A stretch of DNA of 24,719 bases from RUG13409 sp045616985 (GCA_045616985.1 JAZLHU010000053.1:1-24719); one strand, 5' to 3'. Positions 1 through 7,735 are shown, counted from the stretch's first letter. Translations and numbers: made by a program. The notes: generated from the sequence alone by a model not told the origin.

Positions 1-168
1 TGAAATACAGTTTTTTCTTGCCGCTCTTAATCAGCATATCGGCAATCAGTGCTTCGTATAAGGCTCCTTTGGTGTTTGCTGAAATTAAATTACGATCCTC
101 AGAAATGAGCTGCGCTTTTATTGAATAATCCATCATTCCGATATAGTCGGCAGAAATCACATCTTCCC
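1..168 (-). pseudogene. DUF4143-type ATPase relic, C-terminal part (runs off the left edge)
   Basis: The minus strand has an open frame covering about 55 residues, with the segments DYIGMMDYSIKAQL and NTKGALYEALIADMLIKSG followed by KKLYF. These resemble the DUF4143 C-terminal half of the AAA_14/DUF4143 family of predicted ATPases, where an N-K/T-G-A-L-Y-E motif precedes a nuclease-like strand (family recognition from memory). No start codon exists. A TAA interrupts the frame just upstream, where the sequence changes abruptly to an oppositely oriented relic of the same family. The whole Walker-type ATPase half is missing. The gene end lies outside the window, so it cannot be seen whether the 3' end is intact. 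It is a broken gene, not a functional one. Confidence 0.6.
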
Positions 169-358
169 CGATATGGGTTTAAGAAACGCAGGCTTGAAAT
201 TCAGACAGGTTGAAGAATCTAATATATTGGAAAATATAATCTACAATGAGCTTAGACTTCGGTGGTATAATGTTGATGTCGGACTTATAGTTACAAATGA
301 AGTTAATGAATCCGGAACAAAAATCAAAAAGCATCGAATGTGTTTGACTTTCTTTTAA
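169..358 (+). pseudogene. DUF4143-type ATPase relic, internal fragment
   Basis: About 60 codons match the middle of DUF4143 ATPases: GLRNAGLKFRQVEESNILEN followed by IIYNELRLRWYNVDVG, which in intact proteins lies between the ATPase core and the EVDFV nuclease-like motif. The fragment has no ATPase domain. After NESGTKIKK it loses the expected frame and stops, and shifted frames still hint at a VDF-like remainder, so small indels have followed. No ribosome binding site precedes the ATG at 173. Together with the facing relic at 1-168 it marks a decayed locus. It is unlikely to make a useful protein. Confidence 0.6.
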
Positions 359-361
359 ATT

Positions 362-399
362 TTAACAGTCTGGATATCCGAATTTGATAAAATACACAA
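362..399 (+). promoter_or_regulatory. Extended -10 promoter abutting birA, possible leaderless start
   Basis: TGA-TAAAAT (385-393) is an extended -10 element. Exactly six bases separate it from the ATG at 400, and no Shine-Dalgarno sequence lies between. A weak TTAACA (362-367) is the only -35 candidate and its spacing is too long. If the -10 is used, transcription would begin at or next to the start codon and give a leaderless mRNA. Confidence 0.4.
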
Positions 400-1092
400 A
401 TGCACGATTTTGAATATTTAAAAAGAGAATCGGGAATAAATCTGATTTGTTTGGATGAAACGGAATCGACCAATACCTATGCAAAGGATAAGGCAGTTCC
501 TTTGGGCAGCCTTGTGATTGCAAAAAAACAGAGCAGAGGAAGGGGACGCCTTGGACACGAGTTCTTTTCTCCTGAGGGCGGGATATATTTTTCGTATGTT
601 CCGAAGAAAATGTCTTTTGAAGACGTGCAGCTTCTGACACAAAAGGCAGGCGTGTGTATCTGCCGTGCGCTTGAAGCAGTGATATTTGCCGGACATTTTA
701 TTCAGGATGATCCTTTCTTCAGAATAAAATGGGTAAATGATATCTTTGCGGGGGATAAGAAGCTTTGCGGGATCCTTTGCGAAAAAACCTCCGACAGGCT
801 TGTTGTGGGCGTCGGTATCAATCTGCGTACGGATTCTTTTCCGGCGGAATTAAAAGAGATCGCGGCAGGGCTGCTTGATCCTTATGTTACAGAAAGAATC
901 GAAGTCTTAAGGCGTGCGGAGCCTGATTTAAAAAAGCTGTCAGAGCAAATCATTGCGGAAACGGTTTTTCAGTTGAACTGCTTTATATCAGAAGATGAAA
1001 TAAAGGCCGAATATTTAAAAAGGCGCAGTACCCCTTTCCGGGCTGACGTACAGTCTGGATACAGGCATAGCTTCACCGGTCGTTATGGATGA
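400..1092 (+). CDS. birA: Biotin-[acetyl-CoA-carboxylase] ligase, short form with aberrant C-terminus
   Basis: The protein (230 aa) should adenylate biotin and attach it to the carrier lysine of biotin-dependent carboxylases in the cytoplasm. Family motifs are present in order: STN near residues 23-25, the biotinyl-AMP loop RGRGRLG (46-52), KWVND (110-114), GILCE (124-128) and GVGINL (137-142). It lacks the N-terminal helix-turn-helix of BirA repressors, so it is a ligase only. After EYLKRRS (about residue 210) the expected small C-terminal SH3-like domain is replaced by a short unrelated Arg-rich tail. A neighbouring frame stays open slightly further to about 1104, which suggests a frameshift or 3' decay. 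The catalytic core is complete. There is no obvious Shine-Dalgarno site, and a -10-like element sits six bases upstream of the start. Confidence 0.85.
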   Translation: MHDFEYLKRESGINLICLDETESTNTYAKDKAVPLGSLVIAKKQSRGRGRLGHEFFSPEGGIYFSYVPKKMSFEDVQLLTQKAGVCICRALEAVIFAGHFIQDDPFFRIKWVNDIFAGDKKLCGILCEKTSDRLVVGVGINLRTDSFPAELKEIAAGLLDPYVTERIEVLRRAEPDLKKLSEQIIAETVFQLNCFISEDEIKAEYLKRRSTPFRADVQSGYRHSFTGRYG

Positions 1093-1168
1093 TAAAAGGA
1101 TATAATTAAAAATCCAAATCTGATTTATCTTGGACAAGTTTTAAGAGTCTTTTAGGAGCGAGCGAATT

Positions 1169-2491
1169 ATGGAAGACAGAAATCTTAAGTATGCAAACGT
1201 TTTATCCCGCATGATACAAAAGGAAACCGTATCGGAACGAGATCAGAAGGATCTTACCAAGTTCTACGAGTTCCACGATTTACTCGGAGAGCTTTTTCCG
1301 CATATCTTCGGTATTGCCGGGTTTGAGTGCTTTGACGGAAGTATTCTTTTGAAATGGAAGGGTCAGTCTCCCGATGCGCTTCCCGTGCTTTTTATGAACC
1401 ACCACGATGTGGTCGAGGCGCAGGGCCGATGGAAGCACGAACCGTTTTCCGGCGAGATTGCGGAAGGCAAGGTCTGGGGAAGAGGGTGCATTGATACCAA
1501 GGGCGGTCTCTGGGGAATGCTTACGGCAGCGGACGAGCTTGCCGCAGAGGGCTTTGTTCCTGCCTGCGATATATATTTTGAATCAGGCTGCAACGAAGAA
1601 ACAACAGGTCTTGGCGCAAAGAAAATTTCCGAAGCTTTGCTTGAGCGCGGAATTAAGTTTTCCATGGTTTTGGATGAAGGCGGCATGATTATGTTTGAGC
1701 CTGTCGGCGGAGCAAAGGCAAGCTATGCCATGGTCGGTATGGGAGAGCGCGGCGCCGCAAGCCTTAAGTTTATTGCCAGAGGCAAGGGTGGCCATGCATC
1801 CGCGCCGGAAGCCGATACGCCGCTTGTCCGCCTTGGAAAATTTATGGCAGAAGCAGACAGGATGAGTATTTTTGATGTGCGGCTTACTCCGGTAATAAAG
1901 GAAATGCTGCGTCGCCTTTCTCCGAGCATCGGCGGCCCATTAAGGAGCGTATATGCCAATCCCGATTTGTTTGAGCCGATATTAAAGAGGGTTATGACAG
2001 GCTCTGCAGGTACATCGAGAGCTCTTATTCAGACAACGATTGCATTTACCATGGCTGAGGGGTCGGACGGATATAATGTGATCCCCGCCGAGGCAAGCGT
2101 TGTCGGCAATATGCGCGTTTCGAATCATCAGGGCTTCAAAAGCAGCTTAAAGGCCATTTCCGATCTGGCATCAAAATATGATATAGAAACCGTTGTGCTT
2201 GAGAATGCGATAGATTCTCCGCTGGCAGATTATAAAAGCAGGGAGTTTAAGCTTATTGAAGCTGCCGTTGCCGCTGCCTTTGATGGTGTTAAGGTTTCTC
2301 CGTACATCATGACCGGTGCAAGCGATGCAAGATGGATGGCAAAGCTTTGCGATAATTGCTTCCACTTTGTTCCGTTTATCATTTCAAAAGAACAGATGGA
2401 TGCGATCCACGGTATCAACGAAAGTGTTGATGTTGAAACTCTGGCTCCTGCCGTTGAGTTTTATAAATATCTTTATAAGAATATCAAATAA
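1169..2491 (+). CDS. M20 family metallopeptidase (carboxypeptidase/aminoacylase-like)
   Basis: A zinc-dependent amide hydrolase of 440 aa that would release an amino acid from a short peptide or N-acyl amino acid in the cytoplasm. The M20 metal site is readable: HxD in MNHHDVV (H78, D80), the bridging Asp in RGCIDTKGG (D109), the catalytic pair NEE (E143, E144), VLDEGG (D169) and a late His in the HGINES segment. The lid/dimerisation domain, with GKGGHASAPE near 208-217, is intact. Its length fits the PM20D1/ArgE/DapE-like group, and the exact substrate cannot be read. A ribosome binding site (AGGAG, about 1152-1156) precedes the ATG. The next gene in the same direction is a carrier of the YfcC/DcuC family, so an uptake-then-hydrolysis role is a reasonable inference. 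Confidence 0.9.
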   Translation: MEDRNLKYANVLSRMIQKETVSERDQKDLTKFYEFHDLLGELFPHIFGIAGFECFDGSILLKWKGQSPDALPVLFMNHHDVVEAQGRWKHEPFSGEIAEGKVWGRGCIDTKGGLWGMLTAADELAAEGFVPACDIYFESGCNEETTGLGAKKISEALLERGIKFSMVLDEGGMIMFEPVGGAKASYAMVGMGERGAASLKFIARGKGGHASAPEADTPLVRLGKFMAEADRMSIFDVRLTPVIKEMLRRLSPSIGGPLRSVYANPDLFEPILKRVMTGSAGTSRALIQTTIAFTMAEGSDGYNVIPAEASVVGNMRVSNHQGFKSSLKAISDLASKYDIETVVLENAIDSPLADYKSREFKLIEAAVAAAFDGVKVSPYIMTGASDARWMAKLCDNCFHFVPFIISKEQMDAIHGINESVDVETLAPAVEFYKYLYKNIK

Positions 2492-2550
2492 TGCAGATCC
2501 GGGCACCTGAGAAAGCATATATTAAATTTCAACATCAGTTTTGATTCATA

Positions 2551-2579
2551 TTGAACAAGAGTATTGTTTGGGGTAAAAA
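2551..2579 (+). promoter_or_regulatory. Weak promoter candidate for the YfcC-type carrier
   Basis: TTGAAC (2551-2556) and TAAAAA (2574-2579) are separated by 17 bases in the gap between the M20 peptidase and the carrier. The -10 is poor, so co-transcription from the peptidase is equally possible. Confidence 0.3.
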
Positions 2580-2625
2580 TCAGCAGAAACAGATAATCGG
2601 CACACAAACGGAAGATGGTATTTAA

Positions 2626-4050
2626 ATGAGCAGAAAACAAACAACAAAGCAAAAGCAAAAAGATACAATGATCAGCACAAGGTCTTATCTGGGCGCGATT
2701 GCGGTCATAGCAATACTGATGACAGTAAGCTATATTGCGGCATTGGTGATCCCATGTGACGGGATTCCCGTATGGAGATTTATTCTTTCTCCGATTCTGG
2801 TTTTAGGTGCAGAAGGGAACGGCACATTGATCGCAGTACTTGTCTTTCTGCTTATTATCGGCGGTATTTTCAATGCGCTTGACAAATGCGGCCTTATGCG
2901 CTTTATGCTGGATTTTATTGCAAATAAATTTGCCGATTCAAGATATAAGCTTATGGCTGTACTGATGCTTTTCTTTATGGCTATGGGCTCCTTGATCGGT
3001 TCCTTTGAGGAGTGCGTTCCGCTGATTCCGATTTGCGTTGCGCTGGCAATTAAGCTCGGATGGGATGCCATTACGGGAATGGCTATGTGCCTTCTGGCTG
3101 TGGGCTGCGGCTTTGCCGCCGGGGTGTTCAATCCGTTTACGGTAGGTGTTGCACAGGAGCTTGCCGGTCTTCCGATGTTCTCGGGCGCATGGTTCAGGGC
3201 TGTTGCTTTTGTCTGCATTTATTTACTGCTGCTGTTTTTTGTTCGCCGTCATGCAAAGAAGATCGACCGGGGTGTACGGCTATGTCGGTCTGAGCAGTCT
3301 GACCAAAAAGAAGAGCTTTGCGGTAATCATATCGCAGATAATTACGGACAAGCGCCAGACGAAGGCTCTGATGCAGTATCGTTTACGGAAGATAAGCAGT
3401 TGAGCAGAGCATTATTGCTTTTCGGTGGCATCCTCGGAGCCGGAATACTTCTTGTTCTTCTCAGCAGTGTTATTACGGCTTTGCAGGATTACACACTGAT
3501 AATTGTTGCGCTTGCCTTTTTGATTGCCGGCATCGTTTCAGGTAAAGCCGGCGGAATGAGCTGGAAATTTTTCGGCTCCACCATGTGGGCAGGCGTTGTT
3601 TCAATGCTTCCGGCAGTGCTTATGATACTTATGGCCTCATCCATCAAATACATTATGGAAACGGCAGGTATCTTAAACATACTGCTTGGAAAAGCCGTAG
3701 AGCTTGCCGCCACACTTCCTGCGTGGAAGCTGATCCTGTTTATTTATCTTATGGTTCTTGTTCTTAATTTTTTTATTGCATCAGGTTCGGCAAAGGCAAT
3801 TATGCTGATGCCTTTGATCGTGCCTCTTGCAGCGGCCTTTGGTCTTTCAACTCAGCTTTGTGTTGTGGCATACGCCTTTGGAGACGGTTTCTCCAACGTG
3901 TTCTATCCAACCAACCCGGCGCTTTTGATAGGTCTTGGTCTGGCGGATGTCAACTACGTTGACTGGTTTAAGTGGAGCTGGAAATTCCAGCTTTCCAACC
4001 TTGTCCTTACATCAGCCCTGCTGCTATTGGGATTGGCAGTCGGGTTGTAG
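2626..4050 (+). CDS. YfcC/DcuC-family carrier (C4-dicarboxylate anaerobic carrier superfamily)
   Basis: An integral membrane protein of 474 aa with about a dozen hydrophobic segments. The conserved stretch GFAAGVFNPFTVGVAQ followed by ELAGLPMFSG (about residues 165-190) is typical of YfcC proteins (PF03606 group). The C-terminal half has the SGSAKAIMLMPL and FGDGFSNVFYPTNP motifs of that superfamily. A hydrophilic loop at about 207-255 separates the two halves. Members are thought to move organic acids, amino acids or peptides with Na+ or H+, and the substrate here is not evident. The preceding M20 peptidase suggests an acyl-amino acid or dipeptide. The first ATG has a weak GGAAGATGG-type ribosome binding site. 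An alternative ATG at 2668 would remove a Lys/Gln-rich leader. Confidence 0.85.
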   Translation: MSRKQTTKQKQKDTMISTRSYLGAIAVIAILMTVSYIAALVIPCDGIPVWRFILSPILVLGAEGNGTLIAVLVFLLIIGGIFNALDKCGLMRFMLDFIANKFADSRYKLMAVLMLFFMAMGSLIGSFEECVPLIPICVALAIKLGWDAITGMAMCLLAVGCGFAAGVFNPFTVGVAQELAGLPMFSGAWFRAVAFVCIYLLLLFFVRRHAKKIDRGVRLCRSEQSDQKEELCGNHIADNYGQAPDEGSDAVSFTEDKQLSRALLLFGGILGAGILLVLLSSVITALQDYTLIIVALAFLIAGIVSGKAGGMSWKFFGSTMWAGVVSMLPAVLMILMASSIKYIMETAGILNILLGKAVELAATLPAWKLILFIYLMVLVLNFFIASGSAKAIMLMPLIVPLAAAFGLSTQLCVVAYAFGDGFSNVFYPTNPALLIGLGLADVNYVDWFKWSWKFQLSNLVLTSALLLLGLAVGL

Positions 4051-4185
4051 AAGAAAGACACTTCTGACGACTTTAGTATTTTTCGCACCCAATGAGAATG
4101 TTTGCCTTGTTGAGCCTGCAAGTGCCTGTTGGTATGTATGAATGTGCTTCTGTGCTTGAGCGCGGATATAGTTATGTGTAAGTGT

Positions 4186-4220
4186 GGCTGCAAAACGCAG
4201 TTTTATTTTGCAGCCTTTCC
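4186..4220. terminator. Hairpin between convergent genes, probable terminator
   Basis: GGCTGCAAAA (4186-4195) and TTTTGCAGCC (4206-4215) form a perfect 10-bp stem with a 10-base loop. It lies between the convergent carrier (+) and Nudix (-) genes. The T-tract is short on both sides, so termination strength is uncertain. Confidence 0.55.
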
Positions 4221-4256
4221 CGGCTCTGCGCTGCCTGACATGAATGGGAAGGCAAT

Positions 4257-4874
4257 TCAGTATCCGATCTGATAAGCGTCTACTGCGTGTCGTACCAGAG
4301 AATAGTGAATTATTTTTGCGGTAAAGCCCCAGATGATGCGGCCGCTGCAGTTATAGAACAGCTCGGGCTGTATTTGTTTTCTCCATTTGTAATTTCTGCC
4401 GCCGACAATAAGATTGTACGGGAAGGTGTCGGAATCCTTTCTTACCCATTCGAGAGGGTATTTGTCCGGCTGTGTGTTTACAAAAAACTCAAGCGGCACT
4501 GTAAAGGTTTCCGATACCTCGTCTTTATTGAAGCTGCCGTCATAGGATGTCAGTTCTGCCACAAACGGAAAGGTAGTCATTCCGGGGGTATGGAAAACGT
4601 GGGTAGGCCCAAGCAGTTTGAAATCCTCCTTGGGGATAAACAGCTCTTCTGAGGCTTCTCGCAGTGCGGCATCCAGTGCACTTTCATTTTCTTCAATTAT
4701 TCCGCCCGGAAAACAAACATCGCCCGGCTGACCTTCCAGCTCCATTGAACGCACTTCAAAAAGAAGATGGTTTTTGCCATCCACCTTGATGATCGGGATC
4801 ACAACGGCGGCGAGTTTGCTCTCGTCATCTATTATTACACCTGTTATTTTGTTTTCGAAAAGGGGATCCTTCAT
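4257..4874 (-). CDS. Nudix hydrolase, CoA pyrophosphatase (NudL/YeaB) type
   Basis: A cytoplasmic pyrophosphohydrolase of 205 aa. The Nudix box runs from about residue 57 to 79, with GG, E63 and the REASEEL helix carrying the metal-binding glutamates. Just before it the segment EVRSMELEGQPGDVCFPGG fits the extra signature of the CoA-diphosphatase subfamily (RS....QPG..CFPGG), so hydrolysis of CoA or acyl-CoA to phosphopantetheine and 3',5'-ADP is likely. The subfamily core is complete and followed by a C-terminal extension ending in a hydrophobic WGFTAKIIHY helix. The gene is transcribed alone, divergently from the metallo-hydrolase and convergently with the carrier. The ribosome binding site is weak. 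Confidence 0.88.
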   Translation of the reverse strand: MKDPLFENKITGVIIDDESKLAAVVIPIIKVDGKNHLLFEVRSMELEGQPGDVCFPGGIIEENESALDAALREASEELFIPKEDFKLLGPTHVFHTPGMTTFPFVAELTSYDGSFNKDEVSETFTVPLEFFVNTQPDKYPLEWVRKDSDTFPYNLIVGGRNYKWRKQIQPELFYNCSGRIIWGFTAKIIHYSLVRHAVDAYQIGY

Positions 4875-4936
4875 TTTTTCAGCTTGTTCTTTCCGCGATT
4901 AGTTTTGACTAAAAGCATTTGATTAAAGCACAATTA

Positions 4937-4945
4937 TGTTATAAT
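4937..4945 (+). promoter_or_regulatory. Extended -10 promoter of the metallo-hydrolase gene
   Basis: TGT-TATAAT (4937-4945) is an extended -10. A TTGATT about 15 bases upstream could act as a poor -35. The start codon at 4987 follows about 40 bases later, after a CGAGGT-type ribosome binding site. Confidence 0.6.
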
Positions 4946-4986
4946 AATTTCAAATAAAATGCAATGAGAACAGCGAGGTATTAACT

Positions 4987-5694
4987 ATGGCTAATGCAAA
5001 TGTTGAAATTGTAAAAATAAACGACAGCACATGGAGAGTGGAGGATGATTTTGTAAGATTCTTCGTTCTGGAGGGAAAGGATGAGGCTCTTCTTATTGAC
5101 AGCGGTGTTGATACACCTGATGCAAAGGAAATTGCGCAATCGCTTACAAAGAAACCGCTATCACTTATCAATACTCACGGCGACGGCGACCATACATCCG
5201 GCAACGGGGCATTTGATGCTTATTGGGTCGATGAAGAGGATTACAGGCGCTGCGGTATGGCAGAAAAGTATCCGGACTCTCAGCCGCTCTTTGTAAAGGA
5301 TGGGCAGATCATCGATCTTGGCGGCAGACCGCTGAAGATTTTGAGCATTCCAGGTCATACATACGGCAGCATTGCAATTCTTGATATAGATGCAAGAGTT
5401 CTTTATGCAGGCGATTCGATCTCGAATGCGATCATCTATATGTTCGGAGATCACAGATCGCTTCCGCACTATATTAAGAGTCTTGAAAGACTCGATAATA
5501 TGAGATCTGAGTTTGACGAGATTTATCCGTCGCACGGCGATCCTGCTGTCGGCAGCGATGCCGCTGCGTTGGTAAGAACTGAACTTGAAAAAGCCATAAA
5601 TAAAGAGCTTCCCTGCAAGGATGAAGAGCTCTTCGGAGAAGAGGTTGCAACTTATCAGGGAAGCTTTTGCGGATTCTATATGCCGAGGGATTGA
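4987..5694 (+). CDS. Metallo-beta-lactamase-fold hydrolase
   Basis: A cytoplasmic metal hydrolase of 235 aa, related in outline to glyoxalase II and other general MBL hydrolases. Metal-site residues can be read as THGDGDHTSG (H64, D66, D68, H69), HTYGS (H124), AGDS (D143) and PSHGDP (H183). The first motif reads HxDxDH, so the second histidine of the canonical HxHxDH is an aspartate, which may alter metal preference. There is no signal peptide. The substrate cannot be predicted. The gene forms a single-gene unit, with an extended -10 promoter upstream and a strong terminator that begins inside its last codons. Confidence 0.85.
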   Translation: MANANVEIVKINDSTWRVEDDFVRFFVLEGKDEALLIDSGVDTPDAKEIAQSLTKKPLSLINTHGDGDHTSGNGAFDAYWVDEEDYRRCGMAEKYPDSQPLFVKDGQIIDLGGRPLKILSIPGHTYGSIAILDIDARVLYAGDSISNAIIYMFGDHRSLPHYIKSLERLDNMRSEFDEIYPSHGDPAVGSDAAALVRTELEKAINKELPCKDEELFGEEVATYQGSFCGFYMPRD

Positions 5695-5709
5695 GCCCTC
5701 GGTTTTTTT
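5683..5709 (+). terminator. Intrinsic terminator overlapping the metallo-hydrolase stop codon
   Basis: CCGAGGG (5683-5689) and CCCTCGG (5696-5702) form a 7-bp GC-rich stem with a 6-base loop that contains the TGA stop, followed by seven T residues (5703-5709). Confidence 0.9.
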
Positions 5710-5785
5710 GAATAATTTCTATTCGTATAGGGATATCGCAGATCGCGAGCTTGTGGTATTTTTGAACATCATTTTAAACTTCCTG

Positions 5786-6820
5786 CTACAGCTTTGATAT
5801 CGCATTAAGCAGTGCATCAAGCTCTTCTCTTGTTGTTGCCCAGCTTGTGCAGAAGCGGACTATTACATGAGTTTTGTCTGCGCGTCCCTCATTTTCATAA
5901 ATGAAATTCTTCGCAAGCTTTTTTGCCTGTCCGTCGGTCAGGACAACAAACTGCTGATTCGTCGGGCTTTCAATGTAGCTTTTGATTCCGGCTTTTTTGA
6001 ATGCAGCCTTGATCTCCATGGCATAGGCATCCGCCCTTTTTGTTTCTTTCAGGTAAAGATCGTTTTCAAAGAGCGCTGCAAACTGAACGCCAAGAAGCCA
6101 GCCCTTTGCAAGCATTCCGCCGTTTTGCTTTATGCTGCTTCTGAAGTGAAGCTTAATGTCATCGTTGGTTATTACAACTGCTTCGCCGAATGCTGCTCCG
6201 CATTTTGTTCCGCCAATGTAAAATACATCGCTGTACTTTGCAAGATCGGAAAGCTTAAGATCGTTTTTGGAAGAGCCAAGACCGTAGCCGAGTCTTGCAC
6301 CGTCAATAAAAAGATAAAGCTTGTGCTTTCTGCATACATTGTAAAGGTCTTTCAATTCCTGCTTTGAGTAAATCGTTCCGTACTCGGTAGGAAAGGAGAT
6401 GTAAACCATCTTCGGAGTGGTGATGTGTTCCGGAACCTCGCTGGTCTCGTATTCAACAGCCTTTGCTTCTACCTGAGCTGCGGTGATTTTCCCGTCCTTT
6501 GCAGGGAGTGCTTCAATCTTGTGTCCGACGTGCTCAACGGCGCCTGTTTCGTGAACATAGATGTGGCCGCTGTCTGCGCAGATAACGCTTTCAAAGGCAC
6601 GGAGCGTGCTTGCGATGACGGTGTAATTTGCCTGTGTTCCGCCAACTAAAAAATGAACGTGCGCATAAGGTGCTTTGCAGGCTTCTCTTATGAGGGCTGC
6701 CGCTTTGTCGCACCAGGGGTCGAGGCCGTAGCCGGGATTTGCTTCCATGTTGATCTCTTCGAGCTTTTTTAAGATTGCGGGATGCATTCCGCGGTTGTAG
6801 TCGTTATTAAATCTGTACAT
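5786..6820 (-). CDS. Low-specificity threonine aldolase / beta-eliminating lyase family PLP enzyme
   Basis: A fold-type I PLP enzyme of 344 aa. It has the threonine-aldolase layout: FLVGGTQAN (59-67, phosphate site), the ring-stacking His in YVHETGA (H92), FIDGARLGYG (173-182, Asp175 to the pyridine nitrogen) and YIGGTKCGAAFGE with the Schiff-base Lys208. The usual reaction is cleavage of threonine or allo-threonine to glycine and acetaldehyde. The ATG at 6820 is preferred over the in-frame TTG at 6826 because an AGGAGA site (6829-6834) is nine bases from the ATG but only three from the TTG. The gene overlaps the 3' end of the ThiF-like gene by 14 bases, so the two are probably translationally coupled. 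A supply of acetaldehyde to the neighbouring AOR/ADH enzymes is only a speculation. Confidence 0.88.
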   Translation of the reverse strand: MYRFNNDYNRGMHPAILKKLEEINMEANPGYGLDPWCDKAAALIREACKAPYAHVHFLVGGTQANYTVIASTLRAFESVICADSGHIYVHETGAVEHVGHKIEALPAKDGKITAAQVEAKAVEYETSEVPEHITTPKMVYISFPTEYGTIYSKQELKDLYNVCRKHKLYLFIDGARLGYGLGSSKNDLKLSDLAKYSDVFYIGGTKCGAAFGEAVVITNDDIKLHFRSSIKQNGGMLAKGWLLGVQFAALFENDLYLKETKRADAYAMEIKAAFKKAGIKSYIESPTNQQFVVLTDGQAKKLAKNFIYENEGRADKTHVIVRFCTSWATTREELDALLNAISKL

Positions 6821-7490
6821 ATTCAAAATCTCCTATCTTCAAGTCTGCAATAAGCAGGCGGTTTTCCGATTTTTCTCCGTATCCCGTAAGGACCTTTACT
6901 GCTTCGGCTGCCTCGAGGCTTGCGGCAAATCCTGCTGTAAAGGAAAGAACGGAAGGGGCAGGCTTTTCGTCTTTTAAATCAAGCTGTCCGTAAAGCTTGT
7001 GTATCGTGCCTGCGCCCGGTGCAACGCACGAGATCTGTGCATTCCAGCCCTCGATCGCTCCGTGGATGAGGTATATGCCAAGCTTGCTGCAGGCTTCCTC
7101 CAGCACAAGCCGCCCTTCAATATTGTCAAGAGCATCTATGCACAGATCGCAGCCCGACAGAAGCTCGTTTGCATTTTCCTTTGTGATAAGCTCTTTTACG
7201 GCTTCGGCTTTGACACCGGAATTGATTTTTTTAATCCTCTTTTTTGCGGCGTTTGCCTTGCCTTTGCCCAGATTTTTTTCCGTGGCATAAAGCTGCCGGT
7301 TTAAGTTGCTTTCTGAAAAGCTGTCGGCATCAATCAGCCTGAGATTTCCGACCCCAAGTCTTGCCAGGGCCTCGATCACATAGCCGCCCAGCCCTCCGCA
7401 GCCGGCAACTGCAACGGTCTTTTTCTTAAGACGTTTCTGGTCTTCCTGCGTGATTGATGGGATATTTCTTTTATATCTTTCGTTTTCCAT
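6807..7490 (-). CDS. ThiF/MoeB/HesA-family adenylyltransferase (activates a MoaD-like protein)
   Basis: An E1-like enzyme of 227 aa that should adenylate the C-terminal Gly of a MoaD/ThiS-type protein. The Rossmann ATP loop GCGGLGG is at 30-36, D54-D56 and the SNLNRQLY segment (61-68) follow, CIDALDN at 117-123 is the adenylation motif, and SFTAGFAASLEAAEAVKVLTG closes the domain. The paired CxxC zinc motifs of full-length MoeB are not seen, and there is no rhodanese domain. Two MoaD-like genes ending in Gly-Gly lie nearby, making them natural partners. It is first in a two-gene operon with the PLP enzyme and is divergent from AOR1 through overlapping promoters. Confidence 0.87.
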   Translation of the reverse strand: MENERYKRNIPSITQEDQKRLKKKTVAVAGCGGLGGYVIEALARLGVGNLRLIDADSFSESNLNRQLYATEKNLGKGKANAAKKRIKKINSGVKAEAVKELITKENANELLSGCDLCIDALDNIEGRLVLEEACSKLGIYLIHGAIEGWNAQISCVAPGAGTIHKLYGQLDLKDEKPAPSVLSFTAGFAASLEAAEAVKVLTGYGEKSENRLLIADLKIGDFEYVQI

Positions 7491-7551
7491 TTCCTGCCTC
7501 AGCTTTTGAACAAAGTTTCTTATTTTGCGGGATGCTTTTTTCTGATCTGTC

Positions 7552-7581
7552 TTACATTATACCATAAGTGTATGATATAAT
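7552..7581 (+). promoter_or_regulatory. Promoter of the AOR1 operon
   Basis: TTACAT (7552-7557), an 18-base spacer, and TGA-TATAAT (7573-7581) make an extended -10 promoter. Transcription would start near 7588, leaving a structured leader of about 150 bases before the AOR1 start. Confidence 0.65.
7556..7564 (-). promoter_or_regulatory. Extended -10 promoter of the thiF-like/aldolase operon
   Basis: Read on the minus strand the sequence is TGG-TATAAT (plus-strand 7564-7556). The start of the ThiF-like gene is 65 bases downstream. The element overlaps the -35 region of the AOR1 promoter, so the two polymerases should compete. Confidence 0.6.
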
Positions 7582-7587
7582 AAGCGG

Positions 7588-7735
7588 GTAATATTTGTGT
7601 CTTCGATTTATGCCATGCCCAAGCGGCGGACATAAACAATGGGTAGAAGAAGCGATTCTCCTGCCTGCCGGATTTGCAAAGGAGACTGCTTTAATTATTT
7701 AGCGGTCTTTATGTGCAAAGACTGCGGGAAAGGAG
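7588..7735 (+). promoter_or_regulatory. Structured 5' leader of AOR1, candidate unclassified riboswitch
   Basis: Several pairings can be read by eye. TTTATG (7607-7612) pairs with CATAAA (7631-7636), and TGCCCA (7616-7621) pairs with TGGGTA (7640-7645), which together make an H-type pseudoknot; CTTC (7601-7604) with GAAG (7646-7649) can close it. TCTCC (7657-7661) pairs with GGAGA (7681-7685). GCGGTCTTT (7702-7710) pairs with AAAGACTGC (7717-7725), a 9-bp hairpin that ends a few bases before the AAAGGAG ribosome binding site. An identical GACTGC at 7684-7689 can compete for the same GCGGTC. I could not match this to a riboswitch class I know. The competing pairs near the ribosome binding site suggest translational control. 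Confidence 0.45.

Noticed and set aside
6821..6826. TTG start for the threonine-aldolase-type gene
   Set aside because: It is only three bases from the AGGAGA site; ATG 6820 is at optimal distance.
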